Assembly: GCF_001422815.1 (NCBI RefSeq)
Contig: NZ_LMMP01000016.1
Coordinates: forward strand, 1 to 54,564
DNA from: Methylobacterium sp. Leaf91
GTDB lineage: Bacteria; Pseudomonadota; Alphaproteobacteria; Rhizobiales; Beijerinckiaceae
Length of the DNA stretch: 54,564 nucleotides
Direction of reading: 5' to 3'
Of this stretch, positions 21,501 to 28,816 are shown one piece after another. The stretch's first letter is position 1. Every line of letters begins with the position of its first letter. Both the position numbers and the translations under genes were made by a program. The notes beneath the pieces were generated by a model. That model had not been told where the DNA came from. It ran no database searches and worked only from the letters and a program-made list of their open reading frames with translations.

Positions 21501-23507
21501 GCGGTCGAGCTTGCGCCGCCAGTTCGGATAGCCCTCCGTCGAGCCCGGCACGTTGGCCTGGCTCAGTTCCGAGATGACGTCCTCGTACTGCACCGCCGTC
21601 AGCATCGAGGGCGCCCGTGCGAGGTAGCGCGCCGCCGCTTCGAACGGCGCCGTCTCGGGCACGTCGTAGCCCGGCAGCAATTGCTCGGAGGCCAAAGCCT
21701 CGGTGAGACGGGCGCGCTCGGTGACGCGCTCGCGCCGCTCCGCTTCCGCCCGCTCGGCGTCGTAGAGGCCCAGCGCTTGGCGAGTGTCGGTATCGACGCC
21801 ACGCCACCAGCCGACGAAGGTCGGCAGGTCATGCGTGGTAATCGCCGTCAACGCGTCGCGCGGATAGGCGCCGGGTCCCTTGAACCGGCCGCCATGCTCG
21901 CGCTCGAAGGCGAGGATGCGGTAGCTCAGGATGCCGGCCTGCATCAGCGCGTCTGAGAAGCCCTCCGGCGCGGTGCCGAGATCCTCGGCGATGACGAGAC
22001 ACTTGGCCCGGTGGCTTTCGAGCCGCAGGACCGCGAGCATGGGCTCGAACGGCATGGCGACATAGGCCCCATCCTTCGCCGATCCGGTGACCGGGATGAG
22101 GAAGAGCCGGGCGAGCTGGAACGCGTGGTCGATGCGGATCGCACCGGCATGGCGCATGTTCGCCTGGACCAGAGCGCGGAACGCCGCGAGCCCGTTGCGC
22201 TCCATTTCGAGGGGGTGGAACGCCGGCAGGCCCCAATCCTGCCCCTTGGGCGCCAGCAGATCGGGCGGCGCTCCGATGGAAACGCCATTGGCGAAGCGCT
22301 CGGGATGCGACCAGACTTCCGACCCGCCGCGGTCGGCGCCGACGGCGAGGTCACGGTAGAGGCCGAGCCGCATCCCGCTTTCGAGGGCGGCCTTCGACGC
22401 ATCGGCCAATTGGCGATCGGCGAGGTATTGCAGCCAGATATGGTAGGTGACGGCCTCGGCGTGGGCCATCGCGAACGCCTCCACCGCCGGTGTCCCGGCG
22501 CGGCGCATCTCCTCCGGCCAGTCGCCGGACCAATAGGCGCCAAGCGCCTTGTAATGGGCGGACAGGGCCTCGAACGTCCCGTGGGCTTCGAGATCCGCCC
22601 CGCCCTCCTCGCGGAAGGCCGAGAAGGCGGGGTCCTGCCCCGCGCGAGCCGGGGATTCCTGCCAGAACGCCTCCAGCACGGGGGACAGCACGCCCCAGAT
22701 GCCGGGATGGTCCACCAGGGTCGCGGCCTGAAGACCGGCGATGTCGGTGGCCTTGTCCGCCAGTAGCGCGGCGGCACGCGAATTGGTGAAACCGGGCAAC
22801 GCGCCGGGTTCGATGAACAGGGTCTCCAAGAATAAGCGCGAGGACGGCGAATAGGGCGAGATCTTGCTGCGATCCGATTCGAACAGCGCATGGACCGGGC
22901 TCAGGCCCAGGAACGAGGCACCGCGAATGCCGGCATCCCGTGCGGCGCGGCCCGCATCGGCGTAGCTGCCGATGCCGAGGTTGTGCGGCGAGCGCAGGCC
23001 ATAGAGCTGCGCGGCGAGGCCCCAATCCCGCGCGCCCTCGTCTGCATAGGCGGCGGGGCGCCAGCAACGCTGCGGCGCAGAGATGACCCAGGCTTCCGAT
23101 TTCCGCTCGCCGAGCGCCACGGTGAGCCGGTGGTAGCCCGGCGTCAGGGGCGGCAACTCGATACGGGGTTCACCAGCGCCGGTGATCGACGCCCTCCCCT
23201 CCCGCGCGAGGCCGCGCTCGTCGACGAGGCGCCACGACACGGCGCCGTGCGCCTCCGCGGCCTGAAGCGGGATCGTGGAGGCACGCCGCGCTTCGACCGG
23301 GTTCAGAGACGGGACGAGCCCGAGCCGGACGGATTCGACCTCCGCGAGGCTGCTCGCGATCTCGTCGTCGTTGCTCGCCGGGAAGCCCAGGGCGGCGACC
23401 ATGCCGCGCCGGGTCTCGATATCGGTCGCCACGGGCTGGCCGAACGCGTCGGTATAGCCCGATGCGATGCCGAGGAGGTCGGCCAGGCGTTCGAGATCGC
23501 GGCTCAT
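18597..23507 (-). CDS. MalQ (4-alpha-glucanotransferase) - TreY (maltooligosyltrehalose synthase) fusion
   Basis: A 1636-residue fusion. Residues 1-~700 are a GH77 amylomaltase (MalQ), which shuffles glucan chains, with D460 (AIRIDHAFQLARLF), E508 (VIAEDLG) and D560 (TTHDLPTFVGWW), preceded by the usual N-terminal beta region. Residues ~705-1636 are a GH13 maltooligosyltrehalose synthase starting at TYRLQFHKDFTF, with D1034 (DGLRIDHIDGLADP) and E1062 (VVVEKILEP); it converts the reducing end of maltooligosaccharide to a trehalosyl end. Its ATG overlaps the treZ stop by 4 bp (ATGA), so the pair is translationally coupled. Fusing MalQ to TreY may channel short glucans, lengthened by MalQ, into TreY. 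The frame extends upstream to 24014 across treZ, but that part lacks family similarity. Confidence 0.92.
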   Translation of the reverse strand: MSRDLERLADLLGIASGYTDAFGQPVATDIETRRGMVAALGFPASNDDEIASSLAEVESVRLGLVPSLNPVEARRASTIPLQAAEAHGAVSWRLVDERGLAREGRASITGAGEPRIELPPLTPGYHRLTVALGERKSEAWVISAPQRCWRPAAYADEGARDWGLAAQLYGLRSPHNLGIGSYADAGRAARDAGIRGASFLGLSPVHALFESDRSKISPYSPSSRLFLETLFIEPGALPGFTNSRAAALLADKATDIAGLQAATLVDHPGIWGVLSPVLEAFWQESPARAGQDPAFSAFREEGGADLEAHGTFEALSAHYKALGAYWSGDWPEEMRRAGTPAVEAFAMAHAEAVTYHIWLQYLADRQLADASKAALESGMRLGLYRDLAVGADRGGSEVWSHPERFANGVSIGAPPDLLAPKGQDWGLPAFHPLEMERNGLAAFRALVQANMRHAGAIRIDHAFQLARLFLIPVTGSAKDGAYVAMPFEPMLAVLRLESHRAKCLVIAEDLGTAPEGFSDALMQAGILSYRILAFEREHGGRFKGPGAYPRDALTAITTHDLPTFVGWWRGVDTDTRQALGLYDAERAEAERRERVTERARLTEALASEQLLPGYDVPETAPFEAAARYLARAPSMLTAVQYEDVISELSQANVPGSTEGYPNWRRKLDRSLEAIAAPGGPLAKLAAALSAEERGPRSGAARLASPPPRATYRLQFHKDFTFADAERIVPYLAKLGISHVYASPIQKARPGSTHGYDIVDHSTINPELGGEEGFVHFSDVMQRHGLKLLLDIVPNHMGVGGADNPWWLSVLEWGDLSPLSHAFDIDWQRQGARNNLVIPFLGDRYGEALEHGTLDLKYDDAAGAFSVWHYEHQFPICPLQYPSILNRALAAHGEIGDDAAAEVLAVSERLRLMSEETNAERRRGFPEEADHLKRRLADAVEASPAIAKAIDRTLTLLNGFEGRPDSFGPLHRLLEQQSYRLAHWRVAASDINYRRFFDVNGLAGLRVEKSDIFHRSHETVFRLISEGRIDGLRIDHIDGLADPQGYARALQSAVGPGFYVVVEKILEPGEKLRPWPVAGTTGYDVLNQLDGILVDQEKHTRITRFYRWATGMDEPYKAQLRAAKAEILEISFASELEVLTADLKRIADADRRTRDFSVNAIRRALIEIIARFPTYRSYLPGDLDESDVEGEDIRLIEGAVAKAKRWSALPDRSVHDFASQALLGRVDSGGPGRPDPAVILRFRRRFQQLTGPVMAKSLEDTLFYRFSELLALNEVGGDPGEYGIDLEHFHALQAARARDWPNAMITTATHDTKRGEDARSRLLALSEIPEVWAEAWTILGQSARTHLTAMEEGPAPDANDQWMFLQAILGAWPLELLDGDDEAAIAEFRERLDAYSEKALREGKRRSSWVNVDEQYEAAVKRFFAGLIAPGAKFMTLMRPIARRLAHLGMIAGLGRTVLKATLPGLPDVYQGTEFWDFSFVDPDNRRPVDYTARAEALNGSADIAGLLDHWPDGRVKQATLARLLADRAERPSFYADADHLAVTAEGRLSAHVIAFTRSDATSGEGDLLVAVPRLVSGLVDDAAWSGEAFSGTTLPVPAESRWVDLMSGAEVQPEGTSVDLGRLFARLPYAVLKRIA

Positions 23508-25309
23508 CGGGCGGCTCCCGTCAGCACGATACCCGTCCAGGTGGGAAGCTCGATCTCGCTGCCCGTATGACCGTTCGACCAGATCACCTGACCTCCATGG
23601 GAATCGACGGCGAGGGGATCCGCGCCGAAATTGGCAACGAAGCGCAGGGTTCCCCCCGCATAGCGCCACGTCACGTCGAGGGAATCCGGGGACGGCCGGG
23701 TCACGTCGGCCCCGAGATATTGCGTCTTCGTCAGGGGCACGACGGATTGGTGCCGGATCTGCAGCAGGTTGCGGGTGTCGGCCCAGACACCGCGATGGGG
23801 CTGCCGCTCCGGCTCGGACCAGTCGAGCTTCGAATCGAGGAAGGTCTGTTCCGCCGTGGGATCGGGGATGACCGACGTGTCGTCCGCGAAGGCGGCGAAG
23901 CTCTTGAACTCGCGACGACGCCCCTCGCGCACGGCTTTGTTGAGCTCCTCGTCCGGCGCGAAATCGACGAAGAAGAGGAACGGCGTCGTGGCCGACCATT
24001 CCTCGCCCATCCACAGCATCGGAATCTGCGGAGCGAGCAGGAAGCCGGCGCGGGCGAGGCTGAGCTTGTCTGGGTCGCTCAGCGCGCTCAGACGCTCACC
24101 GAGGGCACGGTTTCCCACCTGATCGTGATTCTGGAGGAAGGTGACGAAGGCCGATGGCGGCAGATGGGAAGAGGGCTCGCCGCGCGGATGATTGTCGAGG
24201 CTCGGGAACGGCTCGCCCTGATAGGCGAAGCCTTCCGCGAGGCAGCGGGCGAGATGCTCCACCGGCTTGTCGGCGAAGCTGACGTAATAGCCCGCATCCT
24301 CGCCGGTCAGCAGCACATGCCAGCAATGGTGGAGGTCGTCGGCCCATTGCGCCGTGTGCTGGAGCGGCTGGGCGTTGTCGTCGCGTTCGAGCCAGCGGGC
24401 CTGATTGGCCTCGTTCTCGAGGACGAGATGGATGTGCCGTCCGGGCAGGCGCGCGCGGATCGTCTCGGCGAGCTCGCCGATGAAGTGCTTGGGCGAATCG
24501 TCCAGAATGGCGTGGACCGCATCGAAGCGGATGCCGTCGAAATGGTATTCTTCCAGCCAGTAGAGCGCGTTCTCGATGAAGTAGTCGCGCACGACCTTAC
24601 CGCTGGTCTCGCCGTCGAAGTTGATGCCGGCGCCCCAGGGCGTCTGATGACGCTCGGTGAAGAAGGTCTTGGCATAGGCGTGGAGGTAATTCCCGGCCGG
24701 GCCGAAATGGTTGTAGACCGCGTCGAGGAAAACCATCAGCCCGAGCGAATGGGCCTTGTCGATCAGGTGCTTGAGCTCGTCCGGGCGTCCGTAGACGGCG
24801 TCCGGAGCGTAGGGCAGCACGCCGTCATAACCCCAGTTCCGGGTGCCCTTGAAATCGGCGAGCGGCAGAAGCTCGATGGCGGTGACCCCGAGATGAGTCA
24901 GGTCCTCGAGCTTGGCCTCCAGCGCAGCATAGGTGCCCTCCGGCGTGGCGGTGCCCACATGCAGCTCGTAGAGGACAGCCTCTTCCCAGGGACGGCCCGT
25001 CCATTCTCCGTCGCTCCAGTCGAACGCCTTCGGATCGATCACCTCGCTGAGATCCGACACGTCGTCGGGCTGGAAGCGCGAGGCGGGATCCGGCACCACG
25101 AGGTCGCCGTCGATGCGGAAACCGTAGCGGGCGCCCGGACGGACGTCCGGCACGGTGGTGCGGCGCCAGCCTTCGCCGGCCTCTGGGATGGGATGCTCGG
25201 CCCCGTCGACCACGAGGGCGACGTCCTTGGCCGTGGGTGCCCAGAGGGCGAAGCGCACGCCGTCCGCCGCGATGGCGGCACCGAAGTTCATGTCGTGTGT
25301 GCGCCGCAT
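23504..25309 (-). CDS. treZ: Malto-oligosyltrehalose trehalohydrolase
   Basis: A 601-residue enzyme that cleaves trehalose from maltooligosyltrehalose made by TreY. It has an N-terminal CBM48-like beta domain (residues ~10-100) and a GH13 barrel with D263 (FDGIRFDAVHAI), E298 (LVLENEAN) and D396 (LQNHDQVGN). It is the first gene of a probable five-gene minus-strand run (treZ, malQ-treY, glgE, treS-mak, glgB). The debranching enzyme that usually accompanies it (TreX/GlgX) is missing here. An ATG six codons in (25291) is an alternative start. Confidence 0.93.
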   Translation of the reverse strand: MRRTHDMNFGAAIAADGVRFALWAPTAKDVALVVDGAEHPIPEAGEGWRRTTVPDVRPGARYGFRIDGDLVVPDPASRFQPDDVSDLSEVIDPKAFDWSDGEWTGRPWEEAVLYELHVGTATPEGTYAALEAKLEDLTHLGVTAIELLPLADFKGTRNWGYDGVLPYAPDAVYGRPDELKHLIDKAHSLGLMVFLDAVYNHFGPAGNYLHAYAKTFFTERHQTPWGAGINFDGETSGKVVRDYFIENALYWLEEYHFDGIRFDAVHAILDDSPKHFIGELAETIRARLPGRHIHLVLENEANQARWLERDDNAQPLQHTAQWADDLHHCWHVLLTGEDAGYYVSFADKPVEHLARCLAEGFAYQGEPFPSLDNHPRGEPSSHLPPSAFVTFLQNHDQVGNRALGERLSALSDPDKLSLARAGFLLAPQIPMLWMGEEWSATTPFLFFVDFAPDEELNKAVREGRRREFKSFAAFADDTSVIPDPTAEQTFLDSKLDWSEPERQPHRGVWADTRNLLQIRHQSVVPLTKTQYLGADVTRPSPDSLDVTWRYAGGTLRFVANFGADPLAVDSHGGQVIWSNGHTGSEIELPTWTGIVLTGAAR

Positions 25310-25594
25310 CAGACCGCCATCTCGCTCATTGGGAAACCTCGCGGCGGAGTCGCACCCGCCTGCGGTGAGAAGGCTGTCCGCGGTGCTCTGGTTCCCTCAC
25401 CGAACAGCTTCGCTTGCGACGTAATGCGCGGGTCGCGGCGGACAACCGCCGGGCAGAGAAGTTTTATGTGCAGCGCGCCATTGATCCATGATTGTGCCCG
25501 TTCCGGCGGCGCGATGCATCGGTAAGCGCCACATGCACGTTGATGAGCGTCGCCTCGCCGATCAGCTGGCGGCAAACCTCAAGGGAGACAGCGC

Positions 25595-26080
25595 ATGAGC
25601 CGCGGATATCCGTCCATGACCGCCTTGCTGGGTCTGCTCGCCGTGGCGGGCTACCAGAACAGGGACAAGATCGCCGAGTTCCTGGGCGGCACGTCGAACA
25701 AGAGCGCGGCTCCGGGCACGCCGGGAGCCGTCACCGATGGCCAGAGCGGCCTCAATCAAAGCGGGCTCGGCGGCATCCTCGGCCAGCTGGGAAGCGCCCT
25801 AGGCGGTGCGGGCGCGGGCGGCCTCCTCGGCGGTGGCTTGAACGAACTCGTCGAGCGGTTCACCCAGAACGGCCACGGCGAGACGGCGTCGTCCTGGGTC
25901 AACCAGGGTCCGAACCAGGAGATCGCGCCGCAGAACCTCGAAAAGGCGATCGGCCCGGACATCCTGGCGACCCTCGCGCAGCAGACGGGACTGACCCGCG
26001 AGGAATTGCTGTCCCGCCTGTCGCGCGACCTGCCGCAGGCCATCGACCGCTACACACCCGATGGCCGCGTGCCGGCCTGA
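25595..26080 (+). CDS. YidB-like (DUF937) small protein
   Basis: A 161-residue protein preceded by AGGGAGA at a good distance. The N-terminus has a short hydrophobic stretch ([12 protein letters not shown]), then a Gly/Ala/Leu-rich segment of repeated GLGG/GALGG units (residues ~50-85), then a helical C-terminal half ending in [26 protein letters not shown], which is the signature of the YidB family. The role of YidB proteins is not established. A 285-nt non-coding stretch separates it from divergent treZ and is expected to carry promoters for both; I see no clear motif in it. Confidence 0.75.
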   Translation: MSRGYPSMTALLGLLAVAGYQNRDKIAEFLGGTSNKSAAPGTPGAVTDGQSGLNQSGLGGILGQLGSALGGAGAGGLLGGGLNELVERFTQNGHGETASSWVNQGPNQEIAPQNLEKAIGPDILATLAQQTGLTREELLSRLSRDLPQAIDRYTPDGRVPA

Positions 26081-26089
26081 GGCGTTGCC

Positions 26090-26118
26090 TCCTCCCGGGC
26101 GCGCTCCGCCCGGGAGGA
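26090..26118. terminator. Hairpin between convergent yidB-like gene and mgtE
   Basis: A perfect 12-bp inverted repeat (TCCTCCCGGGCG / CGCCCGGGAGGA) with a 5-nt loop. There is no long U-tract, but its position between two converging genes suits a shared terminator. Confidence 0.6.
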
Positions 26119-26128
26119 TCGATGAGGG

Positions 26129-27499
26129 TCAGAGCAGCGTGCCGCGCAGGATCAGCATCGCCACCGAGAAATAGATGACGAGGCCGGTGACATCGACGAG
26201 CGTCGCCACGAAGGGCGCCGAGGCCGTCGCCGGATCGAAGCCGAGGCGCTGGAGCACGAAGGGCAGCATCGATCCCGTCAGCGAACCGAAGGTGACGATC
26301 CCCACCAGGGCGGCCCCCACCGTCGCCGCCACCAGCATCCAATGCTCGCCGTAATCGTAGAGCCCCGCCTTCTGCCAGACGACGATGCGAATGACACCGA
26401 TCGTCCCCAGGATCGCGCCCAGCAGCAACCCGGTGGGCACTTCCCGCAGGGCCACCCGCCACCAGTCGCGCAGGCGGACCTCGTGGAGCGCCAGCGCGCG
26501 GATGAGGAGCGAGGTCGCCTGACTGCCCGAATTGCCGCCCGAACTCATGATGAGCGGGATGAACAGGGTGAGGACGATGGCCTTCTCCAGCTGCCCCTCG
26601 AACCCCTGCATCGCCGTGGCCGTCATCATCTCGCCGAGGAACAGGGCACAGAGCCAGCCGGCGCGCTTCCGGATCATCGTGCCGAAGCCGATATCCATAT
26701 AGGGCTCGGGCAGGGCCTCCATGCCGCCGAAACGCTGGACGTCCTGCGTCTGCTTCTCGACCATGGCGTCGATCATGTCGTCCACCGTGACGATGCCGAT
26801 GAGGTGGCCCACCGCATCCACCACCGGCAGGGCCAGCAGATCGTATTTCGAGATCAGCCGCGCCGCCTCCTCGCGGCTGGCGGTGGGCGAGACGGCGAGC
26901 GGCCGCCGGCCGGCGGCGACGCTGAGGACGTTGTCGTCGGGATTGCCGGAGATCAGCCGGCGCAGGGGCACGGCCTTCGTCAGCGCCTGGGTGCGCGGGT
27001 CGAGGACGAAGATCGCGTAGATCGTCTCGCGGGTCTTCTCGACGGTACGGACATGGTCGAGGGTCTGCTGCACCGTCCAGTTGCCCGGCACGCTGACGAA
27101 TTCCGTGGTCATCAGCGAGCCCACGCTCTCCTCGCCATAGGCGCTGAGCCGGTCGATCGTGCCGCGCGTCTCCGCATCGAGGCGCGCCCTCAGATCGGAG
27201 CGGCCCGGCTCCTCGATCTCGCGGAACACGTCCGTCACCCGGTCCGCCGACATGCCGGACAGGTAGGACGCGACCCGGTCGCGCGGCAGCATCTCGATGA
27301 TGTCGGCGGCGAGGTCGAGTTCCGGCTGGTCGAGTACCTCCACCGCCCGGTCATGGGGCAGCCCGAGCAGGATTGCGGCGGCGACCTCGGGTGCCTCCTC
27401 GTTCAGCGCCTCGACGATGTCGGGCGCGCGTTCGTCCGACAACCGGGCGGCCAGCACGGAGGGATCGATCTTGGTCGGGAAGGGGGCGATCTGGTTCAT
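26129..27499 (-). CDS. mgtE: Magnesium transporter MgtE
   Basis: A 456-residue inner-membrane Mg2+ channel/transporter of typical length. An acidic alpha-helical N domain (about 10-125, the superhelical MgtE_N repeat) is followed by two CBS domains (about 130-265), then five transmembrane helices (about 285-456) including the conserved pore segment SSGGNSGSQATSLLIRALAL. In the family the N and CBS domains sense cytosolic Mg2+ and gate the pore. The start at 27499 is set by GAGGTGA 4-10 nt upstream. The transcript leader can fold to bury that element (see the leader entry). Confidence 0.95.
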   Translation of the reverse strand: MNQIAPFPTKIDPSVLAARLSDERAPDIVEALNEEAPEVAAAILLGLPHDRAVEVLDQPELDLAADIIEMLPRDRVASYLSGMSADRVTDVFREIEEPGRSDLRARLDAETRGTIDRLSAYGEESVGSLMTTEFVSVPGNWTVQQTLDHVRTVEKTRETIYAIFVLDPRTQALTKAVPLRRLISGNPDDNVLSVAAGRRPLAVSPTASREEAARLISKYDLLALPVVDAVGHLIGIVTVDDMIDAMVEKQTQDVQRFGGMEALPEPYMDIGFGTMIRKRAGWLCALFLGEMMTATAMQGFEGQLEKAIVLTLFIPLIMSSGGNSGSQATSLLIRALALHEVRLRDWWRVALREVPTGLLLGAILGTIGVIRIVVWQKAGLYDYGEHWMLVAATVGAALVGIVTFGSLTGSMLPFVLQRLGFDPATASAPFVATLVDVTGLVIYFSVAMLILRGTLL

Positions 27500-27500
27500 G

Positions 27501-27557
27501 GGCTCACCTCGGGGGAGGAGTGCGATCGGGCCGTGTTCGGCCGGATCGCGGTGAGCC
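27501..27557 (-). promoter_or_regulatory. Structured mgtE leader that can hide the ribosome-binding site
   Basis: In minus-strand order: GGCTCACC (27557-27550), GCGATC, GGCCG, an AACA loop, CGGCC, GATCGC and GGTGAGCC (27508-27501). Three nested helices of 8, 6 and 5 bp form one compound hairpin ending one base before the ATG. The last arm contains most of the Shine-Dalgarno element GAGGTGA. Such a fold would limit translation until opened. It does not match a Mg2+ riboswitch I recognise, so ligand or ion sensing is only inference. Confidence 0.5.
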
Positions 27558-27578
27558 GCGTGTGAACCCGTCAGGGCC

Positions 27579-27866
27579 TCAGGCGGTCAGAACGAAATCG
27601 GCCGGGCGGGCTGGATCGACGGGACTGTCGCTGGGCATGGATGGGGAATTCGGGCTCCAAAGCCTCCACCTGCGATGCGCACATGCGGATCGCCGAGGGG
27701 AAGCCGTCGGCGGCGCCCCCATGCGCTCCGCCACGGGGCGCGTCAAGATGAATTTCCTCCTGTCTTTCAGACCTGTCGGCGGGACGCGCGGGACGGCCGG
27801 GGGAGCCACCGTTTCGACGTTCGGAACGGGCGGCGCCGCGGCCGGGATGGGGTACCGAAGCAGCAC
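27579..27866 (-). CDS. Possible small Pro-rich hypothetical protein
   Basis: A 95-residue frame with a GTG start and weak AGGA upstream. The N-terminal third is rich in proline and alanine (IPAAAPPVPNVETVAPPAVP) and the rest is basic. No domain is recognised and no hydrophobic segment is seen. It fills the gap between mgtE and the pqqA locus, and ends just upstream of the mgtE leader. An overlapping frame on the same strand is equally long, so this may not be a real gene. Confidence 0.3.
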   Translation of the reverse strand: MLLRYPIPAAAPPVPNVETVAPPAVPRVPPTGLKDRRKFILTRPVAERMGAPPTASPRRSACAHRRWRLWSPNSPSMPSDSPVDPARPADFVLTA

Positions 27867-27958
27867 AATCCTGCATCATAGTTCCCTAAAGAAGGAAAAT
27901 CGTCCTCTTATCGGGGAAAATTCGGCCCTTACGATCCATCATATGAAAAATATAAGTC

Positions 27959-28015
27959 TCGTGCCCGCTTGTATTGCGCCCAACTCATTGCTTATGTTGA
28001 GGGCGTCGGGCACGA
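27959..28015 (+). promoter_or_regulatory. Structured leader of the first pqqA
   Basis: TCGTGCCCG (27959-27967) pairs perfectly with CGGGCACGA (28007-28015). Inside, CGCCC-AAC (27977-27984) pairs with GTT-GA-GGGCG (27996-28005). The last base of the outer 3' arm is the first base of the AAGGAG ribosome-binding site (28015-28020). The DNA just upstream (about 27885-27960) is clearly AT-richer than its surroundings, as expected for a promoter. Confidence 0.5.
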
Positions 28016-28027
28016 AGGAGTTCTGCC

Positions 28028-28117
28028 ATGGCATGGTCTACCCCCGTTGTTCAGGAAATCTGCGTCGGCATGGAAGTCACCAGCTACGAGTCGGCGGAAA
28101 TCGATCCCTTCAACTAA
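28028..28117 (+). CDS. pqqA: PQQ precursor peptide PqqA, copy 1
   Basis: A 29-residue peptide gene with AAGGAG 7 nt before its ATG. The core CVGMEVTSYESAEID matches PqqA of Methylobacterium nearly exactly, with the crosslinked residues Glu16 and Tyr20 in the E-x3-Y arrangement. In the known pathway PqqE joins this Glu and Tyr on the PqqD-bound peptide and the product becomes pyrroloquinoline quinone, cofactor of methanol dehydrogenases. Differences from copy 2 are conservative except Pro for Thr near the C-terminus (residue 27). No pqqB, C, D, E or F lies in the window, so this copy must be processed by enzymes encoded elsewhere. The gene is too short for usual ORF thresholds. Confidence 0.93.
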   Translation: MAWSTPVVQEICVGMEVTSYESAEIDPFN

Positions 28118-28143
28118 GGGATCGGCGCCCTCACGGGCCCGTG
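28102..28143 (+). other. Hairpins between the two pqqA genes
   Basis: A 9-bp perfect stem, CGATCCCTT / AAGGGATCG (28102-28110 and 28116-28124), straddles the stop codon of copy 1. It is followed at once by a 12-bp perfect palindrome CACGGGCCCGTG (28132-28143). Neither has a U-tract. They could set relative expression or protect the upstream message. Confidence 0.5.
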
Positions 28144-28180
28144 TCACCAAGCCTCATCACTACCAACCAGGAGAAACGTC

Positions 28181-28270
28181 ATGACGTGGTCTGCCCCCAT
28201 CGTTCAGGAAGTGTGCGTCGGCATGGAAGTCACCAGCTACGAGTCGGCTGAGATCGACACCTTCAACTAA
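28181..28270 (+). CDS. pqqA: PQQ precursor peptide PqqA, copy 2
   Basis: A second 29-residue PqqA, 63 nt after copy 1, with AGGAGA 8 nt before the ATG. The N-terminus MTWSAPIVQE and the C-terminus EIDTFN are closer to the canonical Methylobacterium PqqA than copy 1. Glu16 and Tyr20 are intact. GATCGAC (28252-28258) and GTCGATC (28271-28277) flank the stop codon and can pair, repeating the stop-codon hairpin of copy 1. A strong terminator follows 45 nt later, so the two genes form a self-contained bicistronic unit. Tandem pqqA copies are known in some methylotrophs and are thought to raise precursor supply. Confidence 0.94.
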   Translation: MTWSAPIVQEVCVGMEVTSYESAEIDTFN

Positions 28271-28314
28271 GTCGATCGCGACCAAGTCGATCGCTCCCTG
28301 GAGCGGTTTGAAGG

Positions 28315-28345
28315 GGCGGCATTCCATCGGGAATGCCGCCTTTTT
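28315..28345 (+). terminator. Intrinsic terminator of the pqqA pair
   Basis: An 11-bp perfect stem (GGCGGCATTCC / GGAATGCCGCC) with an ATCG loop followed directly by TTTTT, a textbook Rho-independent terminator. Confidence 0.92.
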
Positions 28346-28552
28346 CGTGTTCGCTCGGGACAGGGGATCGGGTCGGTGCAGAGATCGTCAGTCATGTCAC
28401 CCATCGGAATGTCGACGTCACTGGTCTCGCCGCAAGGGTGAACTTTACGAGACCGTTCCGCCGAGAACTCTGCTAGGATGGTCACTTCGGCTCATGAGAT
28501 GGGGACACGTTCGGGTCCCTGCGGTGAACTCGTCATTCGAGAGAAACACCCC

Positions 28553-28816
28553 ATGACCCACGAGATGCCAGCCATGGAATTCTCGGACCTCACAGGACGG
28601 GCGACCCAGGACGGCATCACGGTGACGGTGAACGTCTATCGCTTCGCCGGCACGCAGGATCGGTGGACACTCGAAGTCATCGATCAGACGGGTTGGTCGA
28701 CGGTCTGGGCCACCACCTTCGCCTCCGACGAAGATGCCCTCGACGCATTCATCGAGGCCGCCGAGGAAGGTGACGGCATGCGCGCGTTCCTCGAACCGCC
28801 GCCGACCTTGCACTGA
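28553..28816 (+). CDS. Small hypothetical protein
   Basis: An 87-residue acidic protein starting at ATG 28553; an upstream in-frame start at 28478 adds a segment without protein character. The centre alternates hydrophobic and polar residues (GITVTVNVYRF, WTLEVIDQTGWSTVWATTF), suggesting a small beta sheet, followed by an acidic helix (DEDALDAFIEAAEEGDGMRAFL). No family is recognised and no signal peptide or membrane segment is seen. It is the first of four small same-strand genes after the pqqA terminator. Confidence 0.6.
   Translation: MTHEMPAMEFSDLTGRATQDGITVTVNVYRFAGTQDRWTLEVIDQTGWSTVWATTFASDEDALDAFIEAAEEGDGMRAFLEPPPTLH

Noticed and set aside
23462..25525. 687-residue plus-strand frame opposite treZ
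   Set aside because: Antisense shadow of treZ.
27581..28345. Tandem near-identical segments as a possible CRISPR or repeat array
   Set aside because: The similarity is explained by two PqqA coding sequences; the flanks do not repeat.
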